Source: Crocinitomicaceae bacterium TMED114 (GTDB taxonomy: Bacteria; Bacteroidota; Bacteroidia; Flavobacteriales_D; Sanyastnellaceae). Taken from it: a stretch of 64,000 nucleotides of DNA. Under the pieces are notes generated by a model. It did no database searches. It was given only the letters and a program-made list of their open reading frames with translations, and had not been told where the DNA came from. Both the position numbers and the translations under genes were made by a program. Location: assembly GCA_002172485.2 (NCBI GenBank), contig NHFP02000005.1:189081-253080 (forward strand). Direction: 5' to 3'. Positions 16,420 through 25,257 of this stretch are shown one piece after another. Position 1 is the stretch's first letter. Every line of letters begins with the position of its first letter.

Positions 16420-18765
16420 ATGCAAGGATGGAAGATCGGCCGCTTGGACGCGGTGCGGTATTGGGCCGTTGTGGCCCTGTTGCTGACTGGATTCAGCAGC
16501 GCTGTGGTGGCTCAGGGAACGGTCAAAGGCTTCGTGCGCGCAGCGGAGGACGGGGCCCCCGTTTTGTTTTCTGCGGTGGTGCTGGAAGGAACCACGTTTG
16601 GCGTGTCCACCGACATCCAGGGCTATTACAGCTTGTCCAAGGTTCCTGCGGGGACCTACACCTTGGTGGTGTCGAGTGTGGAATTCAAACCCTACCGCAC
16701 GGAGGTGGTGGTGTTGGATGACCGGGTGGTCACGCGCAATGTGACGCTCGAAGCGGGCCTGATCGAATTGGAAAGTGCCGTCATCTCCACGGAGCGGGGA
16801 GAGCAGTTGAACACCGTCCGGATGTCCGTGGAATCCATCCAACCTGCGGACATCAAGCGCATTCCCAGTTTGGGCGGCACGCCCGACCTCGTTCAAGTCT
16901 TGCAAACCTTGCCTGGCTTCGTGTCGACGGGTGACCAAGGCGGTCAGTTGTACATCCGCGGTGGTTCACCGGTCCAGAACAAGGTGCTCCTGGACGGGAT
17001 GATCATCTACAATGCCTTCCACAGCATTGGCCTCTTCAGCGTCTTCGACACGGACATCATTTCCAATGCCGACATCTACACGGGAGGCTTCAGTGGCCGC
17101 TACGGTGGACGGATCAGTTCCATCATGGACATCTCCACCCGCGATGGCAGCCTGGCCGGCCTGTCGGGCCGCATTGGCGCCAGCCCGTTCGGCAGCAAGC
17201 TCCTGCTCGAGGGACCGCTTGGCAAGCGCAACGAGCGCGGCGGCGGCACGTCCTTCATCCTGAGCGGCAAGCGCAGTTACCTCGAGCAAAGCTCCAAGCT
17301 CCTCTACAGCTACATCGATGAGGACGGGTTGCCCTTCAACTTCACCGACCTCTACGGCAAGGTCACGTTTGCCGGGGGCGCGGGCAGCCGCATGAGCCTC
17401 TTTGGCTTCTCCTTCAACGACGATGTGAGCTATCAAGCCCTCAGCAACCTCGATTGGAGCAATGTGGGGGGTGGCGGCCAATTCATCGTCGTGCCGACAG
17501 GCAGCGCCGTGCTCATCAAAGGCAACTTCGCCAGCTCGCGGTACCGCATCGACCTCCGCGAAGACGGGCTCGCCGACCGCTACAGCCAAGTCAATGGCTT
17601 CAACTTCGGCCTCAATTTCAAGTACGTTCTCGGGGACGACGAGGCACGCTACGGCATCCAAGCGGTGGGATTGCGTACGGATTTCCGGACGTTCAATGCC
17701 CTCGGTGTGGCGGTGGAGCAGGCGGAGAACACCACGGAGCTGGCCGGTTACTTTGACTACAAGCGCCAGCGCGGACCGTGGATTGTGAATCCGTCCCTCC
17801 GGATTCAGTACTACAGTTCCCTGGCCAAGTTCAGCCCCGAGCCACGACTCGGCATCAAATACAAGGCGTCCGAGCGCCTGCGCCTCAAGGCCGCGGGCGG
17901 ACTCTACAGCCAGAACCTGATCTCGGCCAACTCCGACCGCGATGTGGTCAACCTGTTTTACGGCTTCCTCAGCGGTCCGTCCAACCTGCAGGACCAGCTC
18001 ATCGGCCCCGACGGCGATGTGCAGGAAATCACCCACAGCTTGCAAACCGCGGCACACACGGTGGCGGGCTTCGAGTTTGACTTGACCGAGCGCATCAACG
18101 TCAACGTGGAGGGCTACACCAAGTGGTTCACCCAGTTGACCAACCAGAACCGGAACAAGCTGTTTCCGGACACTTATGAATTCGCCGGCGTGCCGGAGAG
18201 CCAGCGCAAGGACTTCATTATTGAGACGGGCCGCGCCGAAGGGGTGGACCTCGTCGTCAAGTACGAGGACAAGTTCAATTACCTGTGGATCGTCTATTCC
18301 TTGGGCAACGTCGACCGTTGGGACGGTTTCCGCTGGTATGACCCGGTCTTCGACCGCCGCCACAACATCAACTTGCTCGCCTCCCGCAAGATGGGCAAGC
18401 AGCACAAGACTGAGGTTTCGGCCCGCTGGAACCTGGGCTCTGGATTGCCCTTCACCCAGACGCAGGGCTACTATCAGCCCATCGGCATTTCTGAGGGCAT
18501 CGACGAGAACTACGTCAACAGCAACCCCATCGAGTTGGGCATCGTCTACGCCGACCTCAACGCGGGCCGGTTGCCGGTGTATCACCGCTTGGACCTCAGC
18601 GTTCGCCGCACGTTCAAGCTGGGCGAGCGCATCGAGTTGGACGCCAATGCGAGCGTGACCAATGTCTACTCCCGGGCCAACATCTTCTACATCAACCGCG
18701 TGACGGGTGAGCGGGTGGACCAGCTGCCGTTCCTGCCGTCCATCGGCCTCGACATGAAGTTCTGA
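16420..18765 (+). CDS. TonB-dependent receptor with carboxypeptidase-regulatory-like domain
   Basis: From ATG 16420 the protein has 781 residues: a signal peptide to about A31, a carboxypeptidase-regulatory-like beta-sandwich (32-115, TVKGFVRAAEDGAPV onward), a plug domain (around LVQVLQTLPGFVSTGDQGGQ, YIRGGSP) and a 22-strand barrel ending in an aromatic residue (LDMKF). It acts in the outer membrane, importing a ligand with TonB-ExbBD energy. No SusD-like gene or specific transport gene is adjacent, so the ligand is unknown. Upstream frame to 16255 is inside the helicase gene and rejected as coding for this product. It is 25 bases downstream of the helicase gene. Confidence 0.93.
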   Translation: MQGWKIGRLDAVRYWAVVALLLTGFSSAVVAQGTVKGFVRAAEDGAPVLFSAVVLEGTTFGVSTDIQGYYSLSKVPAGTYTLVVSSVEFKPYRTEVVVLDDRVVTRNVTLEAGLIELESAVISTERGEQLNTVRMSVESIQPADIKRIPSLGGTPDLVQVLQTLPGFVSTGDQGGQLYIRGGSPVQNKVLLDGMIIYNAFHSIGLFSVFDTDIISNADIYTGGFSGRYGGRISSIMDISTRDGSLAGLSGRIGASPFGSKLLLEGPLGKRNERGGGTSFILSGKRSYLEQSSKLLYSYIDEDGLPFNFTDLYGKVTFAGGAGSRMSLFGFSFNDDVSYQALSNLDWSNVGGGGQFIVVPTGSAVLIKGNFASSRYRIDLREDGLADRYSQVNGFNFGLNFKYVLGDDEARYGIQAVGLRTDFRTFNALGVAVEQAENTTELAGYFDYKRQRGPWIVNPSLRIQYYSSLAKFSPEPRLGIKYKASERLRLKAAGGLYSQNLISANSDRDVVNLFYGFLSGPSNLQDQLIGPDGDVQEITHSLQTAAHTVAGFEFDLTERINVNVEGYTKWFTQLTNQNRNKLFPDTYEFAGVPESQRKDFIIETGRAEGVDLVVKYEDKFNYLWIVYSLGNVDRWDGFRWYDPVFDRRHNINLLASRKMGKQHKTEVSARWNLGSGLPFTQTQGYYQPIGISEGIDENYVNSNPIELGIVYADLNAGRLPVYHRLDLSVRRTFKLGERIELDANASVTNVYSRANIFYINRVTGERVDQLPFLPSIGLDMKF

Positions 18766-18777
18766 CGGCCGCTCCGG

Positions 18778-20415
18778 TCAGCCCATGAGGCTGCGGGCCT
18801 GGGCGCGCGCCGCGTCCCCGATTTCGCTGCCGCTGAGCATGGCAGCCAACTCTTCCACCCGGCCTTCCGCATCGAGGGACTGAAGCTGTGTGGTGGTGAG
18901 CCCGTCTTCTTCGGTTTTGCTGACTTTGAAGTGGTGGTCGGCCCGGCCTGCGACTTGCGGGAGGTGGGAGATGGTGATGACTTGAGCGCGCCTTGCAATG
19001 CCCGCCATCAAGTCGGCCATCCGCGCGGCCACATCACCACTGACCCCGGCGTCGATCTCGTCGAGAATGAGGGTGGGCACTTCGAGGTGTTCGCTCAAGG
19101 CGGCCTTGAGGGCGAGCATGACCCGACTGCGCTCACCACCGGAGGCCACCTTGGTCATGGGCTGGGGCGCCAATCCGGCATTGGCCGTGAAGAGCAGGGT
19201 GGGGCGGCATGGGCCTGCGGCTTCGGGGCTGGGCGTGGGGCTCCATTCGAAGTGAAGGCGCGCCGCTGGCATTTTGAGGTGGGCGAGATGCTCTTGCAAA
19301 GCGGCGCAGAGGGCTTCGGCGGAGGTACTCCGGTGTTGGCTCACCCGGTCGCCCGCTGCATCGAGTTCGATCCGCAGGGCATCGATGCGGGCGTTCCACT
19401 CGGCCAGCTTCCGGTCCCGATTTTCTGCGGAAGACAGCTGCTCCTGCATTTCGGTCATCCGCTCATGCAGGGCATCCAAGCTGTCTGCACGGTGCTTGTC
19501 AAACAGGCGCTGCAATCGGTCTCGGTCCGCCTCAGCGCGGGCCAAAGCAGCCGGGTCGAGGTCGACGCTGTCGCCTTCCTGCTCGGCTTCTCGGGCGGCG
19601 TCGTCCAGTTCAATCCGGCAGCTGCGGACCCGTTCCAACAATGCTGCAGCTCCGGGGTGCACGGATGCCACGCCTTCCAGCGCCCGCTCGGCATCGTGCA
19701 GCCGATCCAGTGCCCCTGCCTCATTCTGCAAGACAGCGTGCACATGTTGGAGGGCCTCCTTGATCTCGCGGGCGTGGGACAGGGCGTCGAGGCGCTGGTC
19801 GATGTTGCTCAGTCCCTCGTCTTCAAAGTCGATGTGGCCCAACTCCTCCAACTGATAGCGGAGGTAGTCCGCATCGGCATCCGGCAAGTGGCCTGCGGCC
19901 TCCAAGGCATCGCGTTCGCGAACGGCTTCAGCCCACCGGGCTTGGGCTTCACGCCATGTTGCAGCCGCTTCTTGGGCTTCGGTAGACAGGGCGTCCACGG
20001 CGTGCAGCAAACCAGCTGCGCTCTGCAACCGTTGCCCATCCTGCTGTCCGTGCAGGTCGACGAGCAGGGGCGCCAAGGATTTCAGGAATTGCAGCTTGAC
20101 GGGCTCGTCGTTGACATATGCCCTCGACCGGCCCGACGTGGTGATGCTCCGGCGCAGGATGCACGGACCGCCTTCGTCCAGGGTGCCCAGCCGTTGGCGA
20201 GCACCAGGGGTGAGTTTGAATTCGGCTTCGACGATGCACTTGCCGCCTCGGACTTCAACCGCTTCGGCGCGGGCGCCCAGGACCAAACCCAGCGCTCCGA
20301 GCAGGATGGATTTGCCGCTTCCGGTTTCTCCGGTCAGCACAGTCCATCCGCCGTCCACAGTCCATTCGATGTGGTCGATGAGGGCGTAGTTCCGAATGGA
20401 CAGCCGGCACAGCAT
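18778..20415 (-). CDS. recN: DNA repair protein RecN
   Basis: This 545-residue SMC-like ATPase has the N-terminal Walker A GETGSGKS (29-36), a family motif LVDLHGQQDGQRL, long coiled-coil arms (about 150-360), and C-terminal signature (ASGGERSRVMLALK), Walker B (LILDEIDAGVSG) and H-loop region (VITISHLPQVAGRADHHFKV). It acts in recombinational double-strand break repair. Its ATG shares one base with the stop of the PorD-like gene, showing translational coupling. The order bamD–rpoZ–coaBC–porD–recN is a conserved Bacteroidota arrangement. Confidence 0.97.
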   Translation of the reverse strand: MLCRLSIRNYALIDHIEWTVDGGWTVLTGETGSGKSILLGALGLVLGARAEAVEVRGGKCIVEAEFKLTPGARQRLGTLDEGGPCILRRSITTSGRSRAYVNDEPVKLQFLKSLAPLLVDLHGQQDGQRLQSAAGLLHAVDALSTEAQEAAATWREAQARWAEAVRERDALEAAGHLPDADADYLRYQLEELGHIDFEDEGLSNIDQRLDALSHAREIKEALQHVHAVLQNEAGALDRLHDAERALEGVASVHPGAAALLERVRSCRIELDDAAREAEQEGDSVDLDPAALARAEADRDRLQRLFDKHRADSLDALHERMTEMQEQLSSAENRDRKLAEWNARIDALRIELDAAGDRVSQHRSTSAEALCAALQEHLAHLKMPAARLHFEWSPTPSPEAAGPCRPTLLFTANAGLAPQPMTKVASGGERSRVMLALKAALSEHLEVPTLILDEIDAGVSGDVAARMADLMAGIARRAQVITISHLPQVAGRADHHFKVSKTEEDGLTTTQLQSLDAEGRVEELAAMLSGSEIGDAARAQARSLMG

Positions 20416-21341
20416 CAGCCGAGGCCTTGGTCGTAAACGGGGATGTTGCCCGGATCGATGAGCTTGAGCACGGGCAACAAGCGGGCCCGCTCTCCCTCTG
20501 CAGCCGGTCCGAACATCTTGACGATCTCGTCCTTCTTGGCTTGGAAAAAGGTCTGCAGGTTGTAATTGGCCGGACGAATCCGGTGCACGTTGCGCAGGCT
20601 GATGAGGGCATCGGCCATGGATTGCCGGGCGGCAGCCGGATCGTCAAAAGCGACATCCATTCCCAGGCGGTGGTACTCGTAGTAGCACCGGCGCAACGGG
20701 CGGAACGTTTGGCTGAGGATGTTGTCGATGAGGCTGTACCGGCTTTGCTTGCCATCGGCCGCGCTCCATCCGGCGGGTGGCGAAGACAGGCCCTGCGCAT
20801 TGGTCACCACCGTTTGGGCCTGCGTGTAGAAGTTGGTGCCACCCTCCAACGAGAAGGAGTCGTAATCCATCGCCAGAATCAGGTAGGCGTAGAAGGCGAG
20901 GACACTGGTCAAGTTGTCGCGGAACTGGTCCTGGCTGTATTGGAGGAGGTTGCCCGGAGCGTAGGAGAAGTCGAAGTCATTGTCGTTGACGAGCAGCAAC
21001 GGGGCATTGTAATCGCTGTTGTAGATGGGACGGCTGCTTTGCACTTGAATGGTGCCCTCGAAATTGGTCTGCGAGTTCGCCTTGTTGATGGTGATCTGCA
21101 TGGTGCAGGTCACGCGCTCAGCCAGGGTGAATTCGTCAGTGGTCCAGCGCCGGCCGTTCATGAATTCGGTAATGGCGGTCTCCAGCTGCTCGAAAACAGA
21201 GGCCTCCACATTGTTGATGGTGGGGGCGATGACGCTGACCTGGCAGTCCAGCTCCTGCGCTTGACCGAGCGACGCGGCGCCCAGAAGCAGACAAAGGACG
21301 AAGGCCCGGAGCGAAGGAAGAATGGAGAATGTCGGGGTCAT
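20415..21341 (-). CDS. porD: DUF4835 / PorD-like exported protein
   Basis: From ATG 21341 the product has 308 residues with a signal peptide (MTPTFSILPSL..., cut near SLGQAQ, residue about 27). The mature part begins ELDCQVSVIAPTI and includes FMNGRRWTTDEFTLAERV, LAFYAYLILAMDYDSFSLEG and a late FFQAKKDEIVKMF, all characteristic of the DUF4835 family. The family is found next to coaBC and recN in Bacteroidota and is named PorD, a type IX secretion-associated protein, in some annotation resources; I rely on memory for that name. It is probably periplasmic or outer-membrane associated. A TTG six bases upstream is less likely as start. Confidence 0.85.
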   Translation of the reverse strand: MTPTFSILPSLRAFVLCLLLGAASLGQAQELDCQVSVIAPTINNVEASVFEQLETAITEFMNGRRWTTDEFTLAERVTCTMQITINKANSQTNFEGTIQVQSSRPIYNSDYNAPLLLVNDNDFDFSYAPGNLLQYSQDQFRDNLTSVLAFYAYLILAMDYDSFSLEGGTNFYTQAQTVVTNAQGLSSPPAGWSAADGKQSRYSLIDNILSQTFRPLRRCYYEYHRLGMDVAFDDPAAARQSMADALISLRNVHRIRPANYNLQTFFQAKKDEIVKMFGPAAEGERARLLPVLKLIDPGNIPVYDQGLG

Positions 21342-21356
21342 GGGCAATGTAGGGCT

Positions 21357-22592
21357 TCAGGATGGGCCGTTCGATTGGAGCAGGCGAGACTGGATCACGT
21401 CGGCGAGGTCGGTGGCCACGGCTTCCTTGGACTTCAAGTCAAAACTATCGATCCTGTCCGGACCATGAACGAACCGAACCTGGTTCGTCTTGTGTCCGAA
21501 GCCCGCGCCTTTGTCAGCGAGTGAATTCAGCACGATCAGGTCGCATTGTTTCGCAGTAAGTTTCCGGAGGGCGGCCTCGGTGCCATCGTCGTGGGCGAGG
21601 GCGAATCCGATTTTGAGGCAGCTTTCGGGCGCCGCGGCATTCAATCCAGCGAGGATGTCGGGGTTGGCCACAAGGTCCACTGCATGCGGCAGGTCCGACT
21701 TGGCGGCCTTGCCTTCGATGGGATGCGCAGGACGGACGTCCGCCACGGCGGCCGTGCCGATGATGACGTCGGGGGCGTTCTGTGCGAGGGCCTGTTGGGC
21801 GGCCGTGTCCATCTCCAACGCGGTCTGCACGTCCACGCGGTGGATGCCCGGGTGGTCTTCCACTTCGATGGAGAGGGGGCCGGCGATCAGATCGACGACC
21901 ATGCCGCGTCGGGCGAGTTCTTCTGCGATGGCGACGCCTTGGCGACCTGTGGACCGGTTGCCCAAAAACCGCACGGCGTCGAGCGGCTCGTGGGGCGGAC
22001 CGGCCGTGACCAGGGCCCTGCGTCCGAGCAGGGGCGATTGGGTGCGGAACCAAGCCGTGAGTTCTACCCGGATGCGTTCCGGTTCGGCGAGTCGGCCCTT
22101 TCCCTCCAGTCCACTCGCCAATTCGCCTTCGTCGGGATCGATGACGTGGACACCGCGCTGGCGCAGGGTGTCGAGGTTGGCGGTGGTGGCAGGGTGGGTG
22201 AACATGTCCCGGTCCATGGCCGGCGCCACTACGACAGGACATTTGGCGCTGAGCAGGACCGTCAGGAGCAGGCTGTCTCCACGACCCTCCACCATGCCGG
22301 CCAAAGTGTGGGCTGTGGCCGGGGCCACCAGGACAACGTCGCCCCACAGACCCAGTTCAACATGGTCTGTCCACATTCCGGCCTTGCGGTCGTCGGTCAG
22401 TTCGCTGTGAACGGGGTGGCCGCTAAGGGTACCCAGAGTCAGCGGGGTGATGAATTCTCGGGCGCCGGGCGTCATGACGACGCGCACATCCGCACCAGCC
22501 TTGACCAGTTCACGGACGATGAGGGCGGATTTGTAGGCGGCGATGCTTCCGGTAACACCCAGGACGACCCGGCGGCCCTTCAACATCGCCAT
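21357..22592 (-). CDS. coaBC: Bifunctional phosphopantothenoylcysteine decarboxylase/phosphopantothenate-cysteine ligase
   Basis: This 411-residue coenzyme A biosynthesis enzyme has an N-terminal flavin-dependent CoaC domain (VVLGVTGSIAAYKSA; the catalytic His in WTDHVELGLWGD; APAMDRDMFTHPAT) and a C-terminal CoaB ligase domain from about residue 195 (ALVTAGPPHEPLDAVRFLGN, STGRQG, then EGKAAKSD). It condenses 4'-phosphopantothenate with cysteine and decarboxylates the product. The substrate-lid segment reads GELASGLEGKGRLAEP where E. coli has a Cys; this Ser form is usual in Bacteroidota. It lies six bases after rpoZ and 15 bases before the porD start. Confidence 0.97.
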   Translation of the reverse strand: MAMLKGRRVVLGVTGSIAAYKSALIVRELVKAGADVRVVMTPGAREFITPLTLGTLSGHPVHSELTDDRKAGMWTDHVELGLWGDVVLVAPATAHTLAGMVEGRGDSLLLTVLLSAKCPVVVAPAMDRDMFTHPATTANLDTLRQRGVHVIDPDEGELASGLEGKGRLAEPERIRVELTAWFRTQSPLLGRRALVTAGPPHEPLDAVRFLGNRSTGRQGVAIAEELARRGMVVDLIAGPLSIEVEDHPGIHRVDVQTALEMDTAAQQALAQNAPDVIIGTAAVADVRPAHPIEGKAAKSDLPHAVDLVANPDILAGLNAAAPESCLKIGFALAHDDGTEAALRKLTAKQCDLIVLNSLADKGAGFGHKTNQVRFVHGPDRIDSFDLKSKEAVATDLADVIQSRLLQSNGPS

Positions 22593-22598
22593 GGGCGA

Positions 22599-23006
22599 TC
22601 AGTCGCGGTTGAACCGGCGGTTGCGGCGCTCTTCGCGCTCCCGGCGGATTTCCTCCTGACGGGCGGCTTCGGCGGCCAACTCCTCTTCGGTCGGCATGCG
22701 GAAGTAGACCTTCTCCTCTTCGAGCTCCTTGATGGCGATGCTGTGCGGCTTCGGCTGGCGCTCGTAGTGCTTGGATATCTCAATCTGCTCGCGGTTCTCG
22801 AACACCTCTTCGAGGCTTTCCGTCACCGTCGTAAACTCCTCCAACTTGCTGTTGAGCTCCTCCTTGATTTCTTGGCCCAGCTGGTTGCTGCGCTTGGCGA
22901 TGACGACGATGGCCTCAAAGAGGTTGCCGTTGACCTGCTGGTCAATGGCGTGGGTGTCGCGGGTGACCGTATTGCGGGCGGCCTGGAGGTTTTTGTTGGC
23001 GTTCAT
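22599..23006 (-). CDS. rpoZ: RNA polymerase omega/Rpb6-like subunit
   Basis: The 135-residue protein carries the omega core (TRDTHAIDQQVNGNLFEAIV, VIAKRSNQLGQEIKEEL) and an extended, highly charged tail ending in Arg/Asn repeats. This longer form is annotated in Bacteroidota as an RNA polymerase omega-family protein. It stabilises the beta' subunit and polymerase assembly. ATG 23006 is preferred over a GTG two codons earlier. Sits between bamD (28-base gap) and coaBC. Confidence 0.9.
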   Translation of the reverse strand: MNANKNLQAARNTVTRDTHAIDQQVNGNLFEAIVVIAKRSNQLGQEIKEELNSKLEEFTTVTESLEEVFENREQIEISKHYERQPKPHSIAIKELEEEKVYFRMPTEEELAAEAARQEEIRREREERRNRRFNRD

Positions 23007-23034
23007 GGGCACTGTGCTCGACGTGTTTTGTCCG

Positions 23035-23862
23035 TCAGTCCTTGGAGACCCGCTCGAGACCTTGGCGGCTCTGGCGGTGGAACCGTTCCGCCTCGCGGAT
23101 CAGTTCACTTTCAGGGAAACGGGCCGCAAAGGTAAAGTAGGATTCAATGGCATCCGCATACCGTTCTGCTTGACGCCGTTCCGTACTCTGTTCGGCGTAA
23201 AGGAATTGCGACTTGAGGATGAGGAATTGGGCCTCTTCGCTGTACTGGCTCACCGGCCATTCCTCCATGAAGTTGGCCAGCGCGGTCGATGCACTCTGGA
23301 ATTTGCCTGTGGTGAAATAAAGTTTGGCGCCGTTCCACGCTTTGGTCTCCAGTTTGTCACGGAGGGCGGAGATCATGGCATTGCACGTGTCACGCTTCTC
23401 GGATTCGGGGTGGCGGTCGAGGAACAGCTGCAGTTCATCCATCGCTGTGCGCGTGTCGCTTTGGTCGAGGTTGGCGCCTGGGGACAAGCGGTAGCTGCAG
23501 AGCGCGGCTTGGTATTCGGCTTCCTCCGAACGGTCGGACGTCGGAAACGTTTTGGAGAAGTTCCGCATGGTGTAGCGGGCCATGTACCAATCTTCAATGC
23601 AGAGGTTGGCTTCGGCATACATGTAGTATACGTCTTCCATGCGCTCGGTTCCGCGGAACAGGCCGATGAGCTCTTGGAGCAGGGGAAGGGCTTGGATGCA
23701 GCGGTCGTCCGCGAAGTACTCTTGGGCGCGCGTCCACTTGAGCTCGGGATCCGTGCTCTTCAGCACCTTCTGGTAGTCCCCGCAACCGGCGAGCCAACCG
23801 GTGCCGAGGAGGGTCAGAACCACGGCAAGTAGGCCGCAGGTGCGGAGGGGGGAGCAGTGCAT
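23035..23862 (-). CDS. bamD: Outer-membrane assembly lipoprotein BamD
   Basis: From ATG 23862 the 275-residue protein has a lipoprotein signal with lipobox LAGC (Cys at about residue 27) followed by GDYQKVLKSTDPELKW, the standard Bacteroidota BamD beginning. TPR-type helices fill the rest (YYMYAEANLCIEDWYMARY, EEAEYQAALCSYRLSP, DAIESYFTFAARFPES). It is part of the BAM complex that inserts beta-barrel proteins. A TATTTTCG element ends five bases before the ATG. It is the first gene of the bamD–recN run and divergent from the alpha-oxoamine synthase gene. Confidence 0.94.
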   Translation of the reverse strand: MHCSPLRTCGLLAVVLTLLGTGWLAGCGDYQKVLKSTDPELKWTRAQEYFADDRCIQALPLLQELIGLFRGTERMEDVYYMYAEANLCIEDWYMARYTMRNFSKTFPTSDRSEEAEYQAALCSYRLSPGANLDQSDTRTAMDELQLFLDRHPESEKRDTCNAMISALRDKLETKAWNGAKLYFTTGKFQSASTALANFMEEWPVSQYSEEAQFLILKSQFLYAEQSTERRQAERYADAIESYFTFAARFPESELIREAERFHRQSRQGLERVSKD

Positions 23863-23867
23863 GGGGG

Positions 23868-23875
23868 CGAAAATA
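23868..23875 (-). promoter_or_regulatory. Candidate -7 element of bamD
   Basis: Minus-strand TATTTTCG matches TAnnTTTG except for one C and ends five bases before ATG 23862. It lies in the 139-base divergent region between bamD and the alpha-oxoamine synthase gene. Confidence 0.4.
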
Positions 23876-24001
23876 GCGGTCCCTGTGCCCTCCGTAGGCC
23901 CATTGGACCCCATGAACTGCCAACACATGTTGCACATTGGGAGGGGGGCACGCTGAGGTTCAATACCTTCGCCGTTCGATTTTCAACGGAACACCATCGT
24001 T

Positions 24002-25246
24002 TTGGACATTTTTGATCGCATTCGCGGCAACCGCGGCCCCCTTGGACAGCACGCCAAGGACACCCATGGCTACTTCACCTTCCCCAAGTTGGAGGGCGAA
24101 ATCTCCAACAAGATGACCTTCCGGGGCAAGGAGGTGCTCGTGTGGAGCATCAACAACTACCTCGGACTCGCCAATCACCCGGAGGTCCGCGCTGTGGACG
24201 CTGAGGCCGCCAAGGAGTGGGGCATGGGCTACCCGATGGGCGCCCGCATTATGAGCGGCCAGACCAAGTTCCACGAGGAGCTGGAAAATAAGTTGGCGGA
24301 GTTCATGCAGAAGGAGGACGCCTTCCTCCTTAACTACGGATATCAGGGTTGCCAGAGCGCCATCGAGGCCCTCGTCAGCCGTCACGACGTCATCGTCTAT
24401 GACAGCGAGAGCCACGCCTGTATGATCGACGGCGTCCGCCTCCACCAAGGCAAGCGCTTCGTGTTCAACCACAACGACATGGAGAGCTTCGTCAAGCAGC
24501 TCGACCGCGCCCGTGCGCTCACCGCCCAGACCGGCGGGGGCATCCTCGTGGTGACTGAGGGCGTGTTTGGCATGGCCGGAGACCAGGGCAAGCTCGCTGA
24601 GATTGTCAAGTACAAGAAGGAATACGGCTTCCGCCTGTTCGTGGACGACGCCCACGGTTTCGGTACCGTTGGAGAAAACGGCCGAGGCGCTGGAGATGAG
24701 CAAGGTGTGCACGAGGATATCGACGTTTACTTCGGCACCTTCGCCAAGGCCATGGCCACCATCGGTGCGTTCGTGGCCGGTCCGGAGGACGTGATCGATT
24801 ACCTGCGCTACAACATGCGCTCCCAGACGTTCGCCAAGTCCCTCCCAATGCCGCTCGTCATTGGCGCGCTGAAGCGCCTCGAGATGATGGCGACCCAGCC
24901 GGAGCACAAGGAGAATCTGTGGAAGGTGGCCAGCGCCCTGCAGAAGGGACTGCGCGAAGCCGGCTTCGACATTGGAGACACCAACAGCTGTGTCACGCCG
25001 GTCTTCCTGAAAGGTGGCCTCGGCGAGGCGACCAACCTCACGTTCGACCTCCGCGAGAACTACGGCATCTTCTGTTCCATTGTGGTCTACCCGGTGGTGC
25101 CCAAGGACGTCATCATGCTCCGCCTCATCCCGACGGCGGTGCACACCCTCGAGGACGTCGAGTACACCATTGAGACCTTCAAAACGGTTCAGGAGAAGCT
25201 CCAAGCCGGCGAGTACGTCGGGGAGGGCATTGCCGACTGGGCCTGA
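24002..25246 (+). CDS. Alpha-oxoamine synthase, serine palmitoyltransferase-like
   Basis: This 414-residue PLP enzyme condenses an amino acid with an acyl-CoA. The PLP-stacking region, DDAHGFG at 215-221 and the Schiff-base lysine K249 in TFAKAMATIGAF are all present. The N-terminus (DIFDRIRGNRGPLG) and FPKLEGEISNKM match flavobacterial homologues. Candidate reactions are 3-ketosphinganine synthesis from serine, for sphingolipids, or the cysteate analogue for sulfonolipids (capnine); sequence alone does not decide. No in-frame ATG lies before residue 38, so TTG 24002 is taken as start; homologues begin at about this point. Divergent from bamD, followed by truA with an 11-base gap. Confidence 0.85.
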   Translation: MDIFDRIRGNRGPLGQHAKDTHGYFTFPKLEGEISNKMTFRGKEVLVWSINNYLGLANHPEVRAVDAEAAKEWGMGYPMGARIMSGQTKFHEELENKLAEFMQKEDAFLLNYGYQGCQSAIEALVSRHDVIVYDSESHACMIDGVRLHQGKRFVFNHNDMESFVKQLDRARALTAQTGGGILVVTEGVFGMAGDQGKLAEIVKYKKEYGFRLFVDDAHGFGTVGENGRGAGDEQGVHEDIDVYFGTFAKAMATIGAFVAGPEDVIDYLRYNMRSQTFAKSLPMPLVIGALKRLEMMATQPEHKENLWKVASALQKGLREAGFDIGDTNSCVTPVFLKGGLGEATNLTFDLRENYGIFCSIVVYPVVPKDVIMLRLIPTAVHTLEDVEYTIETFKTVQEKLQAGEYVGEGIADWA

Positions 25247-25257
25247 TTCAGTCGGGC

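Noticed and set aside
21357-22592. Loss of the conserved lid Cys in the CoaC half of coaBC (GELASG)
   Set aside because: From memory this Ser form is normal for Bacteroidota coaBC, so it is not evidence of inactivation.
23900-23960. CAAC-ACAT-GTTG dyad in the bamD/oxoamine synthase divergent region
   Set aside because: Arms of four bases are too short to separate from chance.
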